Below, piece after piece: positions 59,210 to 64,000 of a stretch of 64,000 bases of DNA (position 1 is its first letter; every line of letters begins with the position of its first letter). Source of the DNA: Neckera pumila (lineage: Eukaryota > Streptophyta > Bryopsida > Hypnales > Neckeraceae); NCBI GenBank assembly GCA_963969595.1, contig OZ018408.1, positions 45,819,022 to 45,883,021 of the forward strand, in the 5' to 3' direction. The notes under the pieces are model-generated. The model was not told the DNA's origin, did not search any database, and was given only the letters and a program-made list of their open reading frames with translations. Both the position numbers and the translations under genes were made by a program.

Positions 59210-60975
59210 TAGCCAAAGCCAAGCCTTATCACCTATTTGGTAATGTGTAACTTTTCATTGATGGCGGTTAGCTTGCCTCACTTGCTCTTGTTGTGCTCCG
59301 ACCATGGTTGCTTGCGCCAATGCAACTGCCTTACAAAGCTTGTCCACTGTCGCTTCAGCTTTAGCTCGTTCAGTTTTAATGTGACTACTCACTTGATCGT
59401 CTGGTCTATGGGGAACTTCAAGCTAAATAGGATCAACATGGTAACTATGCTGTAAAAAAAATGGGTTGATTTCTGTTGATGTTGCATCTTGTCTCCGTAT
59501 CACGATTTGTACCATCAGGCACAAAGTTGCCCAATCTTTTGGCTCCAATCAATGTATGGCCGCAAGTAGGATTCTACTATGCTATTCATTCTCTTTGTTG
59601 ATCCATCAGTGTGAGGGTGGAACACTGTGGATAGCCGCCGGTTAATCTTTAAGATTTCACATAATTGTCCCCATATGGCGCTTAGGAACTGAGTACCCTA
59701 GTTGGAAACTATGGCATTAGGTATCCAATGGTGTGCTACTATATGTGTGATAAAACCCAGGCAACGGTGCAAACATCCATATTTGGTAAGGAAATCAATG
59801 CAATGTCCTTGCTCAAACGGTCGATAACCACCAATAAAATTGTATTTCCGTTGCATTCTGGAAGTCCTTCAATAAAATCCATAGACAACTCTTTCCATAT
59901 ACGCTCCGACATTGGCAATGGTTTTAAAAACCTATGTAACCCATCACACCAGGGTTTATTCTGTTGGCAAGCATTGCAGTTGCACAAATAACAGCGAACA
60001 TCTGGTGACATCCCCGGCCAAAATAATCCTTCATCAATAACTTAAATGTACCTTGGCGGCCTGAATGGTCAATTGCTAATGATGTGTGGATTTTGTATAT
60101 GAGCTTCATTTGTAGAGGTTTGGCATTTGGGACCCATCTGCAGCCTCAGTAATGCAAGGCTCCATCAACATCCAACAAACATTCGATGGTAGAGGTTTTG
60201 ATTTCCAAGTGAACTAGAAAGCGTTGGTTGCTGTTTTGTTAGCTCCTGATATCCATAATCCTGCAAGACAACATCCTCCCACATACGCTCAATTTCATGC
60301 CTAGCTTTGCCAATGATGGTGTTTTGGCTTCGATCCTAGTCATTGTCTATTGCTATTCTATCCTTTGATCTCCACTAGATACGGCGACCAGTTGGGCTAC
60401 TTGTATGGCCATAGTGATGATTGGAGACTCATTGTCGTCATTTGGTTCAGTGTCCGATATCGTATTCAGCTTCAAGAGCCGCATGTATTGGTAGTAAAGG
60501 CGTGGATCATTTTCACTGTTGGATTAATCTTATTCTTGTTATGGTAATGCATCCGCTTGTTTGTTGTCTTTTCTAGACAGGTATACAATCTTAAGATTGT
60601 AACAACCTAATATCTAAGACCACCGCATCTGTCTGTCATTCAATACATGAGGTTGTGTAAAGTATTCCAAGTTTTTATGATTAGTCACAACAATAAACTT
60701 CTTCACTGATCGCAATTCTGCATCCCATTCTTAAAGACAACTTATAATCGCTAACAACTCCTTGTCGTGTATCTTGTAATTACACTCATGAGGATTATTT
60801 TTCTTTGAGAAGTAAGCACATGGGTGTAGAAGACTTGTGTGGTTGCATTGCAAGAGCATGCCGCCAACAAAGTACCCGGATGAGTCTATTTCTAGCACTA
60901 TTTCCTTATTAGGATCAAATTGGATAAACACAAATTTGGTAATGAATATCTTCTTAAGTTGTTCAAAGGCTAACT
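59210..60975 (-). pseudogene. Ty3/gypsy retrotransposon pol relic (RNase H and integrase)
   Basis: Reading 60975 downwards: the end of reverse transcriptase and RNase H (FIQFDPNKEIVLEIDSSGYF, then NHKNLEYFTQPHVLNDRQ); the integrase zinc region (H...H, then CNCNACQQNK near 59975); the integrase core start (MDFIEGLPE, VVIDRLSKD); a GTQFLSAIWGQLCEI block; and HPHTDGSTKRMNSIVESYLR. The NLEYF/RQMRWS wording resembles chromoviruses of fungi and seed-free plants. In-frame stops occur (after SCL, after RQMRWS, before GTQF), the second core Asp position is SN-stop, and the catalytic Glu is replaced by Lys (TDGSTK). LTRs, gag and protease are not visible; the 5' side is cut by a TTAA/TIR element. Confidence 0.85.
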
Positions 60976-62746
60976 ATTCAGCTTTGAAACTTTTTGAGGT
61001 TGTGAGGTTCAGCAAAAGCTTCATAGATATGCAATTCTTTTTTCAACCGGTGCCTGAGAGCAAAAGTTATGGTACAGTAAGCAAAGGTGGAGTTTAATGA
61101 GCAGCACAAAAAAAATTTAAAAAAATCAAAATAATTTTTTGTGAATTTTTTTCTAAAAGACCATACTTTTGTCTAAATTTGGAGCTTTTATTCATTCCAT
61201 TTGGAGTAATTATGAGAAAACCATAGACAATCTTAGTTTTTTTGGCAGTCTAAACATCTTCTTAAGAAAATAACTTATTGAACTCATTTTAAAATGCAAT
61301 TTTTATAATTTAAAAAAAAAATTGGTGGATAAGGTAAAGATTGCTTGCTTAAACAATCTTATCGTTGGAATTATTGTGTTTCAACTTGTTCTTAGAGCTA
61401 TTAACAATTTTGATTTTTCTTCAATCTTGAATCTACTTCTATTTAGCAATTGTTTAACAAATGAAAATTAAGCGTTTTTTTCTTGAATTTTTTTCCCTAG
61501 ATTTTCAGCTCAAGTCCTCAACATAAAAGTTTCTTGAAATCTTGTGCATAGTGAAAAAATTTGAAGGTAAAAAGATTCAAAGTCAAAAAATGTAATTTTG
61601 GAAGGTACCAAAAAACTTGTTTTCTTCACTTTAAATGTAGACATCTTAACCCCTAAAGGACCGCTTGTCTCCTCAAGGGACAAAATGGATCCAGGCAGGT
61701 ACCTATGGTCTCAATATGAAGTCAGATTTTTGGAGATTTTTGGAGGTTGTGTATTTTTACGAGAGCTTCATGGATATATAATTTTTATTTTATTTGATAC
61801 CTGGAAGCAAAAGTTATGGCACAATAAGCAAAAATGGAGTTTGGCAGGCAGCACAAAAAAAATCACAGAAAGTCAAAATAATTTATTTTAAATTCTTTTT
61901 CTCAAAGATTATATGTTTGTCTATACATGAAGCTTTGTTTCATTCAATTTGGACTAATAATGAAAAAGCTGTGGACAATCTTAGTTTTTTGGGCAATGTA
62001 AGAATCTTCTTGAAAAAATAACTTGTAGGATTCATTTTTGAATGCAGTTTTTAGAATTTTTCAAAAAAATTGTTAGACAAGGTTAGATTTGCTTGCTAGA
62101 ACAATCTCACTGTTGGGATTATTGTGATTCAATTCCATCTAAAAGATATTAACAATTTTGTTTTTTCTTCCATCTTAAAACCACCTCTACTTAACAATTT
62201 TTTAATGAATGAAAATTAAGTGTTTTTTTTCCTAAATTTTTTTTTTAGATTCTCAACTCAACTACTTAACATAAATAAGTAGAAAATCAAAATCATTAGT
62301 GTAAAAAATTTGAACTAAAAAGATTCAAAGCCAAAAAATCTAGTCAAGCAAGGTGCCAAAAAACTTGTTTTCTTCACTTTAAATGCATATATCTTACAAT
62401 CTACATGGTCAAAGTTTCTAAAATTTCTTCCACATATTCATATACTAGTTAAGTATAAGATCTTGCGGTTGGATATACAAAAAATAATAACTTTGATGGT
62501 TCTTTACTCTTTGCAATAGAGATGACAGTTTTGAGTGTTTTTTTATAGGAAAATCACCTTGGTCCTTTAGGGGTTAAAATCCACAATGTGGAAGTCTTTG
62601 AAACTTCTACCACAAATTTTTCTATCTAATGCAAGATCCTATGGTTAGATATGCAAAAAAAAATAAAGTTTTAAGAATTTTGCAATAGAAATGGCAGTTT
62701 TGAGTGATATTTGATAGGAAAATGGCCTTGGTCCTTTAGGGGGTAA
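60976..62746 (+). mobile_element. Older TTAA/TIR element, split by a nested copy
   Basis: Two halves, 60976-61645 and 62578-62746, together match one family member. The left half carries GAGAGCAAAAGTTATGG and AAGATTCAAAGTCAAAAAAT. The right half carries ATGGTTAGATATGCAAAAAA and ends GGTCCTTTAGGGGGTAA. Between them, in a TTAA, sits the younger element. The left terminus is lost at the junction with the Ty3/gypsy relic. Non-coding. Confidence 0.75.
61646..62577 (+). mobile_element. Best-preserved TTAA/TIR element (932 bp)
   Basis: Ends are perfect 17 bp inverted repeats: TTAACCCCTAAAGGACC at 61646 and GGTCCTTTAGGGGTTAA ending at 62577. The outermost TTAA is the duplicated target, leaving termini CCCCTAAAGGACC. 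Removing the element and one TTAA restores the host sequence GACATC-TTAA-AATCCAC, which aligns with the same point in other copies (ATATCTTACAATCTAC). TTAA targets and CCC-starting ends are piggyBac characteristics. It encodes no transposase, so it is non-autonomous. Confidence 0.85.
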
Positions 62747-63049
62747 GAATTGAATTGTATTTTGCACAAACAATTTATATAAATCACATTTGAGTCATTG
62801 TGTTGGTCATGCTTATTGTTTCAAAGTTTTATATTTTTTATCCTTTGATTTATTCTCATTAGGGTGTTGAAGTGTCACCTACATTTTTTTCATGGTCTTT
62901 TAAAAATGGAAAAATAATAACCGGAAAGAAAAAAATTTGAATCGACATATCAAATATGAGACATAACAAATATGAGACATATCAAATATGGAATTTTCAA
63001 ATAAGTAGCCATCTAAGCGTTTGGCCCAAAACCAAAAATAATCACTGCG
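62747..63049. other. AT-rich DNA, no feature seen
   Basis: No gene or repeat recognised apart from a short local repeat of CATATCAAATATG words near 62945-62995. Confidence 0.4.
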
Positions 63050-63631
63050 CCGGCTTGCTCCGTCGACCCTTTGGACACGTACAGGAATGGATCTAGTCAG
63101 CCCGTGAACTCAGGGCAGGCCTCGTGCACCAGTTGACTTGACAAAATCCCCTTGCCTCCTCCGCTCCTCGTACGAAGTCTAGTTCACTTCCTTCCTGCTA
63201 CGCTAAGCTTACTGCGCAATCTCAGCGACCTCTCGTCCTCCTAGTACTTTCCTTTCTTCCGCTACATGGCATTTTTTACCAGCGAGGCAAGGGTCCCTTT
63301 CACAAAGGGACCTCTGCAGTGAACAAAATTATCTTATACACTGTAGCTCCTCAGCCAACCCCAATGCTAGAATCGACTGATATGAGTCCCTCCTAAGTAT
63401 CTAGCAAAGCATATTACCGTTGCAGCATGGGGAGGATCATCGCCTGATTACACAATGTTGTGTACTTCTGATCACTGGGTGGGATGGGATGGTAGAATCA
63501 ATTCTGCTTCAGGGAATCACCAGCTTAGCAATTCGGGGTTCAAGGGACGGAGGACTTGCTAACTCCGCCAAGTCAGTGCATGAGTGCGTGAGTGACTGAG
63601 TATCCTCTTGCAGATCCCGTATTGTGTCTCG
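63050..63631 (+). promoter_or_regulatory. GC-rich gene upstream region with possible leader intron
   Basis: Sharp rise in G+C and CpG, typical here of gene flanks. A TATCCTCTTGCAG acceptor-like site at 63601-63613 precedes the ATG by 18 bases, suggesting an intron in the 5' UTR. An inverted pair GGGTCCCTTT / AAAGGGACC lies near 63290-63312. No TATA box or start site can be fixed. Confidence 0.3.
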
Positions 63632-63800
63632 ATGGCCATGGCGATGGCGAAGAATGCTCACATCAATGGCCATGACGTTTCTGCAGCAGCACCGACACCC
63701 ACAGTCGCCCCTGCCCTGGAGATGGTCACATTCTCCGCTATCATGGACGACATTATCTTCCCCGATGGCCGCGCTTCCAGGACCTGCCTTGGGGGAGGAG
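63632..63800 (+). CDS. First coding exon, possibly PfkB-type kinase
   Basis: From the ATG at 63632 (MAMAMAKNAHINGHDV) through a Pro/Ala linker to MVTFSAIMDDIIFPDGR and CLGGGG, where GGAGGAG|GTGACC offers a phase-1 donor. The hydrophobic strand, Asp-rich turn and GGGG resemble the N-terminus of PfkB/ribokinase-like sugar or nucleoside kinases, which continue with GPQ-like sequence in the next exon. That exon would lie beyond or late in the window and I did not find it. Two further in-frame Met codons (63638, 63644) are alternative starts. The family call is tentative. Confidence 0.45.
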
Positions 63801-64000
63801 GTGACCACCCCTACCCCTAGGATAGAGAGCTCCAGAACTCTAGTCTTTCCATTAATTTTGGAGTGTTGAATCCCCTCGTGGGGTCCTGTGTGTTTGCGAG
63901 TGAGATTTGTGGTTCGAATGAATTTGCGTGTTTGTGTGTTGGGGAAATGTTCAATCCCACTTCAAGGCTCCAAGGGCAGTACAGGGGGGGTTGTCCAGTG
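63801..64000. other. Probable intron sequence
   Basis: T/G-rich sequence after the GT donor, with no clear acceptor before the window ends. A G-run lies at about 63985-63992. Confidence 0.3.

Overview
The window looks like AT-rich, repeat-dense nuclear DNA of a photosynthetic eukaryote, most likely a land plant. The evidence is GT-AG introns in phase-compatible gene models, decayed eukaryotic transposons of four superfamilies, and a short nuclear copy of plastid psaA. The DNA methyltransferase family present (beta-class N4/N6 type, motif order GD-xxL, then xxPY, then DxxxSTG) is known to me mainly from seed-free land plants such as bryophytes and ferns. I therefore lean that way, but I cannot name a species. 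There are no rRNA genes, CRISPR arrays or bacterial operons. Almost all long open frames are low-complexity artefacts or shadows.

Layout. 0.4-0.9 kb: first of eight CpG-bearing TACGTA-rich tracts (others at 10.8-11.4, 19.1-20.0, 30.8-31.3, 38.3-39.4, 46.4-47.0, 52.7-53.4 and 58.9-59.1 kb). 5.4-6.35 kb, minus: a 5'-truncated, broken methyltransferase copy. 6.9-7.7 kb: a GC-richer segment and a psaA fragment. 7.74-9.56 and 13.78-15.60 kb: a roughly 1.82 kb direct duplication carrying an intact 287-codon ORF of unknown function, with every difference between copies lying outside the ORF. 17-26 kb: dispersed-repeat copies in AT-rich DNA. 26.1-26.75 kb: tandem array of about 155 bp units, with an inverted relative at 56.5-57.0 kb. 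26.8-29.1 kb: GC-richer, gene-like DNA with minus-strand exon candidates. 32.7-33.2 kb: a decayed gene. 34.55-36.93 kb, plus: six exons of a methyltransferase gene, complete in splice phase but carrying one in-frame TGA. 38.6-39.1 kb: a 28 bp tandem array with a 168 bp higher-order period. 39.5 kb: hAT relic. 42.2-44.4 kb: nested TTAA-flanked elements. 51.7-52.0 kb: Tc1/mariner relic. 57.1-58.9 kb: piggyBac relic. 59.2-61.0 kb: Ty3/gypsy relic. 61.0-62.75 kb: one TTAA/TIR element inserted inside an older relative. 63.05-64 kb: GC-rich DNA with a plausible first exon of a PfkB-type kinase.

Connections. A large part of the non-coding DNA is one family of roughly 0.85-1.3 kb non-autonomous elements with inverted ends TTAACCCCTAAAGGACC and TTAA target duplications. 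These are piggyBac hallmarks, and a decayed piggyBac transposase lies 2.8 kb from the best copy. The TACGTA tracts recur every 6-11.5 kb and often sit exactly where a transposon relic breaks off, so they look like a structural component of this chromosome or recurrent breakpoints. The most biologically interesting genes are the two dispersed members of the prokaryote-like DNA methyltransferase family and the duplicated unknown ORF.
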